Made by a program: the position numbers and the translations under genes. A stretch of DNA of 64,000 nucleotides from Gautieria morchelliformis (Eukaryota; Basidiomycota; Agaricomycetes; Gomphales; Gomphaceae). The stretch spans positions 248,001 to 312,000 of the forward strand of contig WHVA01000049.1 of NCBI GenBank assembly GCA_015179125.1, in the 5' to 3' direction. Under the pieces are notes generated by a model, which saw nothing but the letters and a program-made list of their open reading frames with translations, ran no database searches and was not told where the DNA came from. Positions 52,510 to 62,792 of the stretch are shown here, in pieces (position 1 is the stretch's first letter; every line of letters begins with the position of its first letter).

Positions 52510-53713
52510 CTAGTCATCCTCCATTGTGTCCTCACCAAAGCCCGCCCAGTCTTCCGCCTCCGGATCCTCCGCGTTTCCATTCCGCCCATACTCCTCCACA
52601 AACCTCTGCACGGCTTGAACCTCACCCTCAGATACTTCCCCCTCCACTTCCGAGTCCTCCCTCTCCTGCATCCACCTCAGTTCCGCGACGATCCGGTCGA
52701 GGTAGTCCTCGTATGCACCAAGCCGATCCACGACCGCCAGGTAGAAGTGGTGGTGCATCTGCAACACCTGCTCCTCCTGTCGAAGCAGTCCCCGGAGCGA
52801 CCTGGCGATATCCCAAGCGGATCCGCCACCTGCTCCCCCCGCGTCGTCCCCCTTCCGCTCGCCTCCGGCCCGTCTTGGACTCCCCTCACCTTGGCAGCCC
52901 TGGACAAGGGCTTCTGCGCGCCCTGAGTAGGCTTTTCCGAGCCTACTTCCGATCCTCCGGTTTTCCTCCGCTTGGCCGTCACCCGGGCCTTAAACCTGTG
53001 GACCACACAAGCCCGCTTCGCGTCCTTGCAGCGATTACAGGCCGTGGCCTTTCCTGCCAAGTCCCACACACACGGAAGGCCTTTCTCAAGACAGGCATCA
53101 CAGCTAAGCTGCGATGCGCCATCTTCTTCCGGAGCCATCCTCTTGGCCCTCTCCTTCCGGCGCTGTTTCTCCTCCTGCGCCACCCGCCATTCCGCCGTCG
53201 CCTTCCTTTTGCCCTTGTTCATTGGCCTCGGGGTTTCTTCCGGCGCCGTTTCTGATGGAGGCCCACTCCGCTCGGACTCCTGATCCGCGTCCGCAGCCTT
53301 TTCCTGTTCCGATGGTCAGCCCCATACCGTCAAAAACAAGAAACACTTACTTTCTGCGACTCGCGATTTTCCTCCGCCTTCTCCGCGGTGGCCATTTCCG
53401 CAGCCGCTTGCTCCTCCGCAAGTTTCTCCGCAGCTTCTTCGGCCTCCCTCTCCTCGCGTTCGTGCTCGATGCGCTCAAGCTCGCGCTCGCGGTCTTCGCG
53501 CTCGCGTTCCAGCCGATTGCGTTCCTCCTGGTCCCTGCACTCTTTTTCCTTGCGCTCTTCCTCCCTGCGCACCTCCTCCAGTCGTTCCTTCTCTTTTTGA
53601 GCCGCCTCCTCGGCCTCGCGCTTTTCCGTGAGCTCCTTCTCGGCGAGAACATTAGCAAAGTGCTCTTTCATCTGAGCGCTGGTCATTTTCGAGAAATCAG
53701 GAAGAGAGCTCAT
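52510..53713 (-). CDS. Antisense accessory gene in the gypsy element: coiled coil plus Zn2Cys6-pattern protein
   Basis: ATG at 53713 (MSSLPDFSKMTSAQMKEHF) starts a long, highly charged coiled coil rich in Glu/Arg. A canonical 47-nt intron (53350-53304, GTAAGT..CTGAC..AACAG) is removed in frame. Exon 2 is basic and contains six Cys spaced CX2CX6CX10CX2CX6C (SCDACLEKGLPC..ACNRCKDAKRAC), the exact pattern of fungal Gal4-type Zn2Cys6 DNA-binding clusters. After a one-base frameshift near 52862 the frame continues with LRGLLRQEEQVLQMHHHFY and an acidic tail ending at 52510. It lies between pol and the 3' LTR on the opposite strand, so transcription may come from the 3' LTR in antisense. Role unknown; a DNA-binding regulator or silencing-related protein is speculation. 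Confidence 0.7.
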
Positions 53714-53837
53714 GATGGATCAGAAATCAACGCGATGTTTTTTCTCCTGCCTTTCTTTCGAACTCCGACGCGTTTTGTTCACAGGTCACATGACTCGATC
53801 TGTGGTCTCACAGGGCTCTACCTTGAAAGGGCGATAC

Positions 53838-54535
53838 TGTTACAACTGTTCCGATCAACCATCTCCGCCACCTCCGCACACCCTCCGCGCCACCCCTGTG
53901 CCACCTCCGACTCTATTCCGACATCCGCGACATCCGCAATATCCGCAACCCTCCTCCCTTGTTCTTTCAGTACCCCTGGCCACCTCCAGATACCGGCCCC
54001 CGTACTCGACCCTGAGCACAGCAAGACACCATTTCCGTAGTTCCGTTTCTTCCGATGCCTATTGTACTTACCCGCCTTGTTCTTTGCCATTGTACTTACC
54101 CCACCCTGCACCCCCCTTGTAAACCATTGTTCCGTATTAGTTACTTACCCCGTATGTCTATCCAATTCCCGCACTCTCCGGAATTTGCTTAGTATCATAC
54201 CATTACTTGTTGTTCTGCGTTTTGTATAAAAACCCCCTCATGTATGTCTGTTATTCTGCAATCAGATAATCACCTTTGATACTTGATTTCCTTCGCTCCA
54301 TCTCCTGTTCTTAGCACAGCGAGTCTAGCAAGATCTCAGTCTCTCTCTCCGCCTTCCGTCTTCCGCCTTCCGCCTCAGTTCCGACTCAAGTTCCGACCAA
54401 CCTCTAGTTCAGTACTTTCCGACTTCCAACTCATTTCCAAAATACTTAGGACGATAGTTCATTGGGGGCGCAACCTATAAGTTGAAGCCGCTGTCCTTTC
54501 CAGTTCCGACTTAGTGGAAATCTCGATACGCAACA
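53838..54535 (+). repeat. 3' LTR of the gypsy element
   Basis: 698 bp, TGTTACAACTG...GATACGCAACA. The first 150 bp differ clearly from the 5' LTR while the rest is similar. Related solo or partial copies: 6840-7579 and 21546-22149. Confidence 0.9.
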
Positions 54536-54649
54536 CTGATCCATTTCAGCCTCGCCCCTTCCTTCCAACTCTTTCTATTCCTGCCCGTCCTGTGATGATT
54601 GCAAACTCTCTGCCATTCCTCGTCATGGTTAGCCGAGGTGTTTATTTCA

Positions 54650-55042
54650 ACACATGCATGACGTACAGTGGTGTCTGATGGCATGGCTGACCAGGAGAAG
54701 GTCAGCAGGGTACCAGCACTGGGTGTGCAAGTGTTGGTTAGGGTAAGGGCCGTGTTTGCTGTAGAAAAGCCGTTAAGTATGTTTGATAGATGTCATACAG
54801 TGCACTTACACGGGATACCAGTGTCACAACCAGAGATGAAACTGCCAGCAATGGCCAGGACCTCACTTGGCGACATGGCCATATTGAAACCTTGCATCCC
54901 AGGGATGGCTGTGCTGGTGCCTGACAGGACGTTGAGCACCGTTTGGTGATGAGCTTCAATTGTCAGGATGGAGCCAGCGGCTTCCAGGACTCGAGGGTCA
55001 GATATGAGGTGTGCAGGGCCAAGGTACTTGAGACACTGAGAC
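54650..55042 (-). pseudogene. C-terminal part of an Rds1-like ferritin-family protein
   Basis: Minus strand exon (55042-54810): KYLGPAHLISDPRVLEAAG, SILTIEAHHQTVLNVLSGT, MSPSEVLAIAGSFISGCDTG. A 51-nt intron (54809-54759, GTAAGT...TCTACAG) is removed in frame to give NTALTLTNTCTPSAGTLLT. These motifs are typical of the secreted, stress-associated ferritin-like family of basidiomycetes (Rds1-like). The N-terminal helices and signal peptide are absent: upstream of 55045 the sequence is unrelated and holds a large hairpin, so the gene appears cut off. Confidence 0.65.
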
Positions 55043-55145
55043 ATGAGACATTAATTGACTGTGAAACCGCAACAAAACAACGCACAGCTGAAACGCCAAC
55101 ATTTTCGACGACACGAGCAGTCGTGGACGGTTCAACCATGCACAT

Positions 55146-55202
55146 GCACTCTGAGCCCACCAGTGACAAATGTAACATTTGCCACTGGTGGGTTCAGAGT
55201 GC
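55146..55202. repeat. 57-nt near-perfect hairpin
   Basis: Left arm 55146-55172 starting GCACTCTGAGCCCACCAGTG, spacer TAA, right arm 55176-55202. Two mismatches in 27 bp. It could be a fold-back element or footprint. No similar copy was seen elsewhere in the window. Confidence 0.9.
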
Positions 55203-56109
55203 ACGATGCTAGGCGATGAAGACCGTGGTGGGCAACAACTTGTTGATAGGTTTAGCATACCTTTTAAATGCATCTCACGTGACTCTTGAACATTGCCGAT
55301 AACAATATCGGGGGACCAAAAATAGATGTAAGATATTCAGTATGCAATAATGTCTGAGCATGGCCAATACTTACTATATATTCGGTATGTAATATGACTT
55401 TCGAAAGTTGTGAGGGACGATGGAATGGTGAGTTTACCCATGATGGAGAAGAGAATGTGGAGTGAATGAGAAGCGGGAAGTTAAAGAGGGACGAGTGGAC
55501 CTGCTTATGCGGGACCTGTGTGCAAGCAGGCCAAGTGGATCACTTTAAGCTCACTTCAAGCTCATGCGGCCATGGGAGAAATATTGAGTTAAATATCAAT
55601 CCGGGGAATAGTGTCAGTCAAGGGTTTTTTGATCATGTATCAGACACCAGCCTTATAGAACCTCATACAGAGCTTTACATTATGTGAGTAAAGATATTGA
55701 CAAGATACTCCATGTGTGCAGATGTCTAAGTCCCACAGTAACCATCATGAGACCTGAAAGTTGATGTTTGGGAGACATGATAGATGAAATGTGCATGAAA
55801 GGTTTCAGAAGTCTCACACAAACAATACATCACAATGTTTTGGTCACAGCATATTGTAAACCTGTCGCAAAGCAAAACCCCGACTGGTGGTGTACTACCA
55901 CCCGGCCCTTTGGCGCCCATGGCAGCGCGCGTCGAAATGATTACGTAAGGGTGCCGGTGGTGGAAAGAAGAAAAACAAATCGAAATAGAAGTACAAATCA
56001 TTGATAGAGAATTTCGGAAAAATTCTGAAAAATAAAGTGCGCATAGTAGAACAATATGAAAAGAAATTGGAAGGAAATATGGATGGTGGAATTTATTTGG
56101 CTTGATTTT
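55203..56109. other. No supported gene
   Basis: Moderately AT-rich. A plus-strand frame 55466-55687 (CLCGTCVQAGQVDHFKL) has no recognised family. Nothing else stands out. Confidence 0.3.
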
Positions 56110-56722
56110 GGTGCAGGAGCATAAATGCACCCAACAAGAAACATAGCTTCCTTTTTTTTATTGTACTCCATGACACATCCAACTGACTATTATCCTAACA
56201 CCATGTAGACAGGAGCTTTGTATAGTAGATACAAGACTCTATTCCAAAGCCTATCACCCCTGTGAATATCCCCATTTTCTTTATGGCTTTATGACTACAA
56301 ACAGTCACCCCTTTATTTACACACAGTTTTTCGACCCATCCACTCAGTATCCTGAACACTAGTAGTCATTGCGATTATAGTATAAATAACTACCACAAAT
56401 GTACAAACAAATCATCCAGAAATTACTGTTTCACCCTGTGAAGTAACTGTAGACTTGTTTGATAGCTACAGAGCTTAGTTTTCAATATTTTTCTCTAAAT
56501 CTTCGTTGAGAGTCTATTATCATTGCCTACTCTAAACTACCTCAAAAGCGAAGCCTTTTGAGAGACTCATTCTCTAGATCGAACCCATTCTTCCATCGAC
56601 ACGGTCATGTGACCAGCATCCATCACCGATGGACGCACCTCACTGAGCTTAGTCAGCACACAGCGACGGGACAAACATAGTAGTCCCAGCCGCTGAGCAA
56701 CAGAGATCCTTTATTAAATAAT
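56110..56722 (-). repeat. Dispersed repeat P, copy 2 (inverted)
   Basis: Reverse complement of 28984-29570, moderately diverged. On the minus strand one end reads TGTTGCTCAGCGGCTGGGAC. Probably a solo LTR; no target duplication identified. Confidence 0.55.
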
Positions 56723-57106
56723 TTCGAATTTAACATATTCCAAAATGGAAGAATTGCCATATTTATGAGGAGAAAGACTATGGGTTTGTCCTGCTTAAAT
56801 ATATTGTCAGAGCTTGCCATATAATTCCTACATTTGATAGGAGACCTAGGTTCTATCTGAATGACCTAATTGATAGTGATATATTCTTACGTTTTGGAAA
56901 TTGTAACTAGTTCCTTGTAGTGTCTCCAGCATGTAATTCTTACATTTCCAAAGTATGCAATGACCTGACAGCCACTATTAGAGGATTTCTGAGATGGATC
57001 ATCCCAGTGTATTTAGAATATAGAGTGTGGACTAGCCAGATGAAGGCCAATGTGATAGAAACACTATTTTGGCAAAGTTAGACAGCAGGCTAACAGACAT
57101 CTCACC

Positions 57107-57511
57107 TGTAAGGGCAACTCTCCCTAGATAGTAGAAGTCATGTGGTCTAGTAGAGGAGGATCCAAAGTATGAATAAGAACCATCTACATGACATACAACT
57201 CACCTGGTAGAGGAGGATCCAAAGAGGAAAAGCTAAGGATCTTTGCTACCAGCACACTACCTATACACTTCATGCCCCTGATAGAAGTCAGGGAAACCTG
57301 CTCCACTCCTGACACAAGTCTGTAACCTCCACAGCACTCATCTAACACATGTGACTCAACCCACAACCTTGGCACCACTCTGGGATGGTTGTCAAAGCTG
57401 AAGGTTCAGGAACTCAGCTTGGCCCTCAGAAGATGCTTGGGTTGGTTCCAGACCTCGGGTCAGGATTCAAGATGAGGCCAGAAATACCATCAGGAGGGGG
57501 TTCCCCTGACA
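57107..57511 (-). mobile_element. Solo LTR, family F1 (minus orientation)
   Basis: Minus strand TGTCAGGGGAACCCCC (57511) to GCCCTTACA (57107), 405 bp, with the duplicated TTGGATCCTCCTCTACYAG box (57153-57174, 57215-57236). Flanks TCACC/TCACT agree at 4 of 5 as an old target duplication. It parallels 30047-30450 along its whole length. Confidence 0.8.
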
Positions 57512-57642
57512 TCACTGAGAAGAGAGGAAGTGTGCAGTGAGGAGTCTGAGGGGCTTGGAAGTTTAGAAGCTGTTGGGATGTTGGAGACAGGAATTATAGG
57601 CAGTAGGACTGGACTTGGATAGACTAGAAATTGCATAATTCA

Positions 57643-57786
57643 CTCTCTCAGTGAATTTAATAGTCACTGATTATATTATACACTACCTAGAAATTAATTC
57701 ACTACAGGATTTCTAGGTTAATAAATCGAAGAAAACAAGACTAATTTACTTGCCTCTCTCAGTGAATATTAAATTCACTGAGAGAG
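57643..57786. mobile_element. MITE-like element with perfect 19-bp terminal inverted repeats
   Basis: CTCTCTCAGTGAATTTAAT (57643-57661) and its exact reverse complement (57768-57786) enclose about 106 bp without coding capacity. The right end also forms a local palindrome CCTCTCTCAGTGAAT / ATTCACTGAGAGAGG (57753-57787). No clear target duplication. The core CTCAGTGAA also forms a hairpin in the neighbouring copia LTRs. Confidence 0.7.
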
Positions 57787-57968
57787 GTCGTGTCATGATC
57801 TGTTCCCGAATCCGGACCAAAGCCTTGGCTTCGGCTCTCATTCGGGAACCTCGAGTTATTCTTGGCTTTCCTTCGGGTTTCCCTTCGCACTTCCCATCAC
57901 CCCTGGTTCCCTTTTCTAGTTTGTTCCCCATTTGCCCGACCCTTGTTCCCCTGACCATTGATCTGATC
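57787..57968. other. LTR-like fragment between MITE and copia
   Basis: GATCTGTTCCCGAATCCGGACC..TTGGCTTCGGCTCTCATTCGG resembles the start region of the F3 LTR (27225-27300) in wording but is diverged. No gene. Confidence 0.3.
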
Positions 57969-58096
57969 TGAAAATGTCTTTGCACTAAAGACAGGTTATC
58001 TCAGTGAACGGCAGTTTCACTGAGGTGCGACGATGTTCTAGCGAGATTATATAATGGCGTCATGGTCCGTGTGTTCTCTGCTTACTAACACTAACA
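57969..58096 (-). repeat. 3' LTR of the copia element
   Basis: 128 bp. It shares with the 5' LTR the block AAAGACAGGTTATCTCAGTG with a CTCAGTGAA..TTCACTGAG hairpin and the block TTCTCTGCTTACTAACACTA. The middle is different. Confidence 0.88.
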
Positions 58097-58103
58097 CTCC
58101 CCC

Positions 58104-61100
58104 TTAATCTGAACACACTCCAACTGATATTCGAAGGCGAGCAAGCTGCGGAGCCGGCAGGGCCTTCGTGAGCATGTCTGCTGGCATGTCGTAGGTAGGG
58201 CAGTAGTTGATGGAAATCAGGCCGCACTTGGCCACATCGTGGATGAAGTGGTATTATATGTCAATATGCTTGGTGCGTGCCTTGTACTGGTCGTTCTTCG
58301 AGACTGATATCGCTGATTGGTTATCGCAGTACATGGTGACGGGCTGTGTGAGAGGATGGGCGATTTTGGCGATGAACATGTGAATCCACAGGCCTTCTTT
58401 CGCTGCGTGAGTGGCAGCTATATATTCTGCTTCGGTCGTAGATAACGCGACAATGGACTGCTTCTTTGAGCTCCAGGAAATGGCACCTCCATCTATGGTG
58501 AACACATAGCCGGATATCGAATAACGATGGTGCTGTGAAGCTCCATCGGCATCCGAAAACCCTTTGAGTCTGGTGCGTTCTTGTTTTCCTGGCTTCGCCC
58601 ATGTCCACGGATTCTTGACACTGATAACTAGCTTCTGGTCGATCGTTCCTTTCAGGTAACGAAAGACTCGCTTCACATCTTCCCAATGAGGCCGTCCTGG
58701 ATTCTGCATGAACTGTGACAGAAAAGTGATGGTGAACATGATGTCCGGCCTCGTCCCTAGGGCTGCGTACATTAGGGATCCGATGGCCTCGTGGTACGGG
58801 ACTCCCTGGACGGCTTTGTAGTGGCGCGGTGTGACAGGGCATTGGGCTAGGCTCAATTTGTGATGCGGGTCAAGTGGGGTCAACAGGCCCTTTGCATCTT
58901 GTAGTCCGAATCTCTCCAGTATCTTCATAATATACGCGTGCTGCGAGAATGATATCATTTGAGCCTTCCTGTCCCTTGCGACTTCGATGCCTAGCATCCA
59001 ATGTAGATCGCCTATATCTTTAATTTTGACCTCCTGGCTAAGTTCCGACTTAAACTCGTGGATGACCTCTCTCGAGCTTCCAGCGATAGTCATGTCATCA
59101 ACGTATGCAGCGACAAATAGACTGTTATTGCCCTCATGCTTAAAAAAAATGGCGTGTTCAACCCAGCATCTCCTCAACCGGAGTTTGAACATGATCGCGC
59201 ACAGGTGGTCGTACCACTCGTGCCCGGACTGTCTCAGTCCATAGATCACTCTTTTTAGGAGGCATACCTGGTTCTTTTTGCCTTGAACCTCGTATCCTCT
59301 GGGCTGGCGCATGTAGATGGTCTCCCTCAGCCATGCATTGAGGTAGGCTCCTTCCACATCTGTCTGCTCCAATTCCCAGTCATTTCTGACCGCCAGAGCC
59401 GCGATGATCCGAATCGCTGAGAGCTTCGCTGTTGGTGCGAAGGTCACGTTATAGTCTATGCCTTCGACTTGTGTGAACCCCTGGGTGACGACCCTGCTTT
59501 TGTGGCTGACAGGGTTGCCGCTTGTGTCGTGTTTGTAGTGGAGAACGATCCGACTTCCAACGATGTTTGCGTCCTTAGGTGGCTCTACCAGTTCCCAGGT
59601 ACCAACCTCTTCGTGCTGTTTTAGTTCTTTCTTTAATGACGCATCCCATTCTAGCCAATCATCGAGTTTCTGGGCTTCCTCAACATTCTTGGGGTCATTT
59701 CCCACGCTTTGTGCTGCCATCATCGTGTACTCCATATACTCCCCCTCAAGTTCAACGTCGTCGCAGTCTGAATCGATGGTGTACTTGGAATCATGGAGGG
59801 CTGCAATGGCAGCGGTCTCCCTGGAGTCCCTGTTCGAGTTCTGGATTGGGATCGGCATGCCTCGTGGATATAAAGGTGTGTTCGCACGTCTGGAGCTCGT
59901 GCCTTGGCCCTGAGAGATATTGCGGAGATACGCTGACAGTTTGCGTAGTCTATGTCCGCACCCTTGCTCCGGTCCCGTTGCAGGTTCAGGCGGCTTGAAA
60001 CCTTCAAGCAAGTCTACTTGGGGTGTTTGCGGATGCGGAGGTAGCTCTTCGCTGGTATCTTCTTGAGGTAAGTTGTGACTTTGGTTTGGAGCAACACGCT
60101 GACTGCACTGTGTGCTCTCCCCCTCATTCTCGGCCGATACATCACTCGGACCAACGGTGACATTATTGTCAAACCCGATATTGTGTTCGTCTGTCACATG
60201 TTGTTTCCTCGGCCAATAAACTCGGTGAGCTTGACTTTGCCTACTATATCCAACCCAGCGTCCTTCGTCTGCCTTCGTGTCTAGTTTCCCGCGATCCTCC
60301 TTTAATACCCAGACCTTGGCGCCCCATTCTGGTAAGTTTGACAAATCCGGTTTTTTGTTGAACATGAACTCATAGGGGGTTTTCCCATCCAATTGGTAAG
60401 TGGATGTGCGGTTTTTGAGCCAAACCGCGTGCTGAATTGACTCCGGCCATAGGAACTTGGGTAGATCGGCTGCATAGTGCATGGCGCGTGCATGCTCTAT
60501 CAATGTGCGGTTCAGGCGTTCCGCTACGCCGTTCTGTTCGGGCGTATCATGAACGGTAAGGCTTCGGATTATACCTTTCGACTTCAGATGCTGATCGAAC
60601 TCCTCAGATAGATATTCTCCCCCTCAATCGCTTTGAAGTCATTTGACTTTCCCGCCATGCTGTGTCTCTATCCAAGCCTCATACTGCTTGTAGCAAGTAC
60701 GTACTTTGCTTTTTCTTTTCATTGGTTCGACGCATGACCAACGAGTGAAATCGTCAGTAAAACTGATGAAGTATTCCCTCCCATCGTAGCTCTGAGGTGT
60801 GGTAGGTCCCCATACATCGCTGTGTATCTTTTTGCCGAGCTTTGTAGCTTGCGGCCCTATTCTTTCCCTAAGGATGGGCTTGCACGTCATCTTCCCTTGC
60901 GTGCAGGATGTGCAGAATGTAGGTACACTCTTCTTGTCTACTTCAATGCCGGTGATGAGGCCTCTAACTAAGAGGCTCTTTATGGCATGTGGGGAGATGT
61001 GACCCATCCTGTGATGGAGCTCATCGATGGTGAGGACCTTCTGCACGGTGTTGGCTGATTCCATAGATGATCCATGTTCCACCTTATACAGTCCATCTCT

Positions 61101-62405
61101 GAGCGGTATCCTGCCCACAGTTGTACCTTTCACATCTCGGATCGTGCAATGCTGATTGCGTAGTAGTACAGCGAATCCAGCTTTATCACATCACACTAGT
61201 GATATTAACGTGAATGCCAAGTCCTGGCAATAAAGTATGTCCTTCAGCGTTATATGACTTGTTGCCTTCCCATTCGGGGTGGCAACTCGCATGTCTCCAA
61301 TGCCTGTAGCAGTGAAAATGGTCTGTTCGGCCGCGGCAATTCTACAGGGTGGGATTTCCTTGAAGGTAGTGAACCGATGGCAATCCGGGGACATGTGAGT
61401 CGAGGCTCCCGAGTCGTAGACGTCGACTTCGGTTCCTTTGTGCTTGCTACTCTCCCAAGAGAGTATGTGACCGGCGAATGTGGTGGTGAAGGCCCACTCG
61501 CTGTCCTTGGTCACAGGATTTACTGACTTTCTCCCCTCCTTTTTATCGCCGTCCTTCTCCTTTTTCCCTTTTGATCTACAATCAGCTTTTATATGCCCCC
61601 TTTTTCCACATTTCCAGCACTCAATGTCTGATTTCCTGGCATTGTTAGAGCTGTCAGTACGTCTGATTTTTCCACGACCCGTCACGACTGTGAGTGTGCT
61701 CTCAGTAGCCTTAAGCTGCCGCTCCTCGATCTTGAGCCATTCGAACTCGTCGAGTAGACTCTGGACGACCGTATCAGGTGTGAGTGTGACTTGCACGTGC
61801 GCAGCTGACAACGAGATAGCGTTGATGAGTGGTCGGTACCCTTTTGGCAATGATCCTAGAATCACAGTGACGAGGTCGTCGCCGGTAAGGCCTGCATCCA
61901 TCCCAGCTAACTGCTCTTGCATTTTCATGAGAGCTTTGAGGTGGGTGCGAACATTCGACTCATCCTCACACTTCATCTCGTACATCCTGTGCCGTATATC
62001 AACCTTGACCATGAGAGCTCTACTCTCGTGCTTTGCACATATCGCCTCCCAGATTTCTTTCGCTGAATCGAGCTTCTGAACCTCTATCAAGAGTGAGTCC
62101 GGTATTGTTGTGAAAATCTGTGCAGTAATTAAGGCCTCGCCTTGGTGATATTCATCCCAACGCTTCTCTGCCCTCTCGAGTGCCTCCTCCTCATCCTCAT
62201 CCAGGACCTGGTTCGGAGGGTACGTCGGGATCAGGGCTGGTAACCGAGCTGTGCCATCGAGGTGTCATAGCACACCCTTGTTTGCCGTGAGGGTAGCCCT
62301 CGTCTGTATCTTCCACATTACCCAGTTTGACCCATCCCAGGCGAGCTTGGGAACTGCGAAGGACTTTGCACCACTGGTAGGTACTATACTATCAGCGGGG
62401 CCCAT
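58104..62405 (-). pseudogene. Copia Gag-Pol polyprotein with five in-frame stops
   Basis: A single frame from ATG 62405 (MGPADSIVPTSGAKSFAVPK), 5 nt inside the LTR, to TAA 58104, about 1433 codons, no frameshift. Order: UBN2-type gag (TLTANKGVL..WDEYHQGEALI..SAKEIWEAICAKHESRALM), intact zinc knuckle CWKCGKRGHIKADC (about 61615), protease DSGASTHMS (about 61420), pre-integrase and HHCC (HHRMGHISPHA..CTSCTQGK), integrase (HSDVWGP, LQSD-x-GGEY, PEQNGVAERLN), RT with YVDDM (about 59105), RNase H (GFSDADGA, ALSTTEAEYIAA, MYCDNQSAI). Stops: TGA at 62265-62267, 61191-61193, 60639-60641, 60624-60626 and TAA at 58254-58256. The one between SD and GGEY stands where Arg (CGA) is usual. Cannot make full-length protein. 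Confidence 0.93.
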
Positions 62406-62409
62406 AACC

Positions 62410-62591
62410 TGAAAATGCCTTTGCGCTAAAGACAGGTTATCTCAGTGAACGGCAGTTTCACTGAGTGTATATAGTAAAGTACCTAAAGACAGGTTATCTG
62501 TGGGGATATGGTAAGTAAACTGTCTGTCCAACGACTGGTAAGTCTCACCTGGCGTCATGGTCTGTGCATTCTCTGCTTACTAACACTAACA
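62410..62591 (-). repeat. 5' LTR of the copia element
   Basis: 182 bp. Longer than the 3' LTR because its centre (GTATATAGTAAAGTACC...) differs, including a second partial copy of AAAGACAGGTTATCT. GGTTATGGGCCCC follows directly as the primer-binding region and also contains the start codon. Confidence 0.88.
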
Positions 62592-62792
62592 CGATCATTT
62601 TAGGGGAACGGCTGTTCAACCAGCCAAGGAAGGCTGCTCAACCAGCCCTAGTCTTTTCTTTTTGTCTTGACAACATGTAAAAACACATTTGAAGAATTAA
62701 CAGTATCTGTATGCTGTTAATATAACTGGGGAAAGGGTTTTCAAACATTCCTCTAGTTATCTTATATTTTTCCTTATTTTTACAAAGTCTCC

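Larger units (their letters stand above)
46531..54535 (+). mobile_element. Ty3/gypsy chromovirus, full length but defective
   Basis: LTRs at 46531-47212 and 53838-54535. Between them gag, protease-RT-RNase H-integrase-chromodomain, and a further 1.4 kb with an antisense gene. GAAAGGGCGATAC before the 3' LTR is a weak polypurine tract. Flanks CTTGG and CTGAT do not match as a target duplication. pol has a mutated RT and two frameshifts. Confidence 0.92.
57969..62591 (-). mobile_element. Ty1/copia retrotransposon, structurally complete, coding frame broken by stops
   Basis: LTRs 57969-58096 (3') and 62410-62591 (5'), TGTTAGTG...CATTTTCA on the minus strand. Polypurine tract AAGGGGGAG at the 3' LTR junction (58097-58105). 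Flanks TGATC/CGATC agree at 4 of 5. One polyprotein frame runs from 62405 to 58104. LTR lengths differ (128 vs 182 bp). Confidence 0.92.

Noticed and set aside
53114..54040. Plus-strand 308-aa ORF running into the gypsy 3' LTR
   Set aside because: It overlaps the antisense coiled-coil gene, whose intron and Zn2Cys6 cysteines support the minus strand. The plus frame is hydrophobic Leu/Phe shadow.
60624..61193. TGA recoding (selenocysteine or read-through) in the copia element
   Set aside because: Stops are scattered at non-functional places, one is TAA, and no conserved context is seen. Mutation is simpler.
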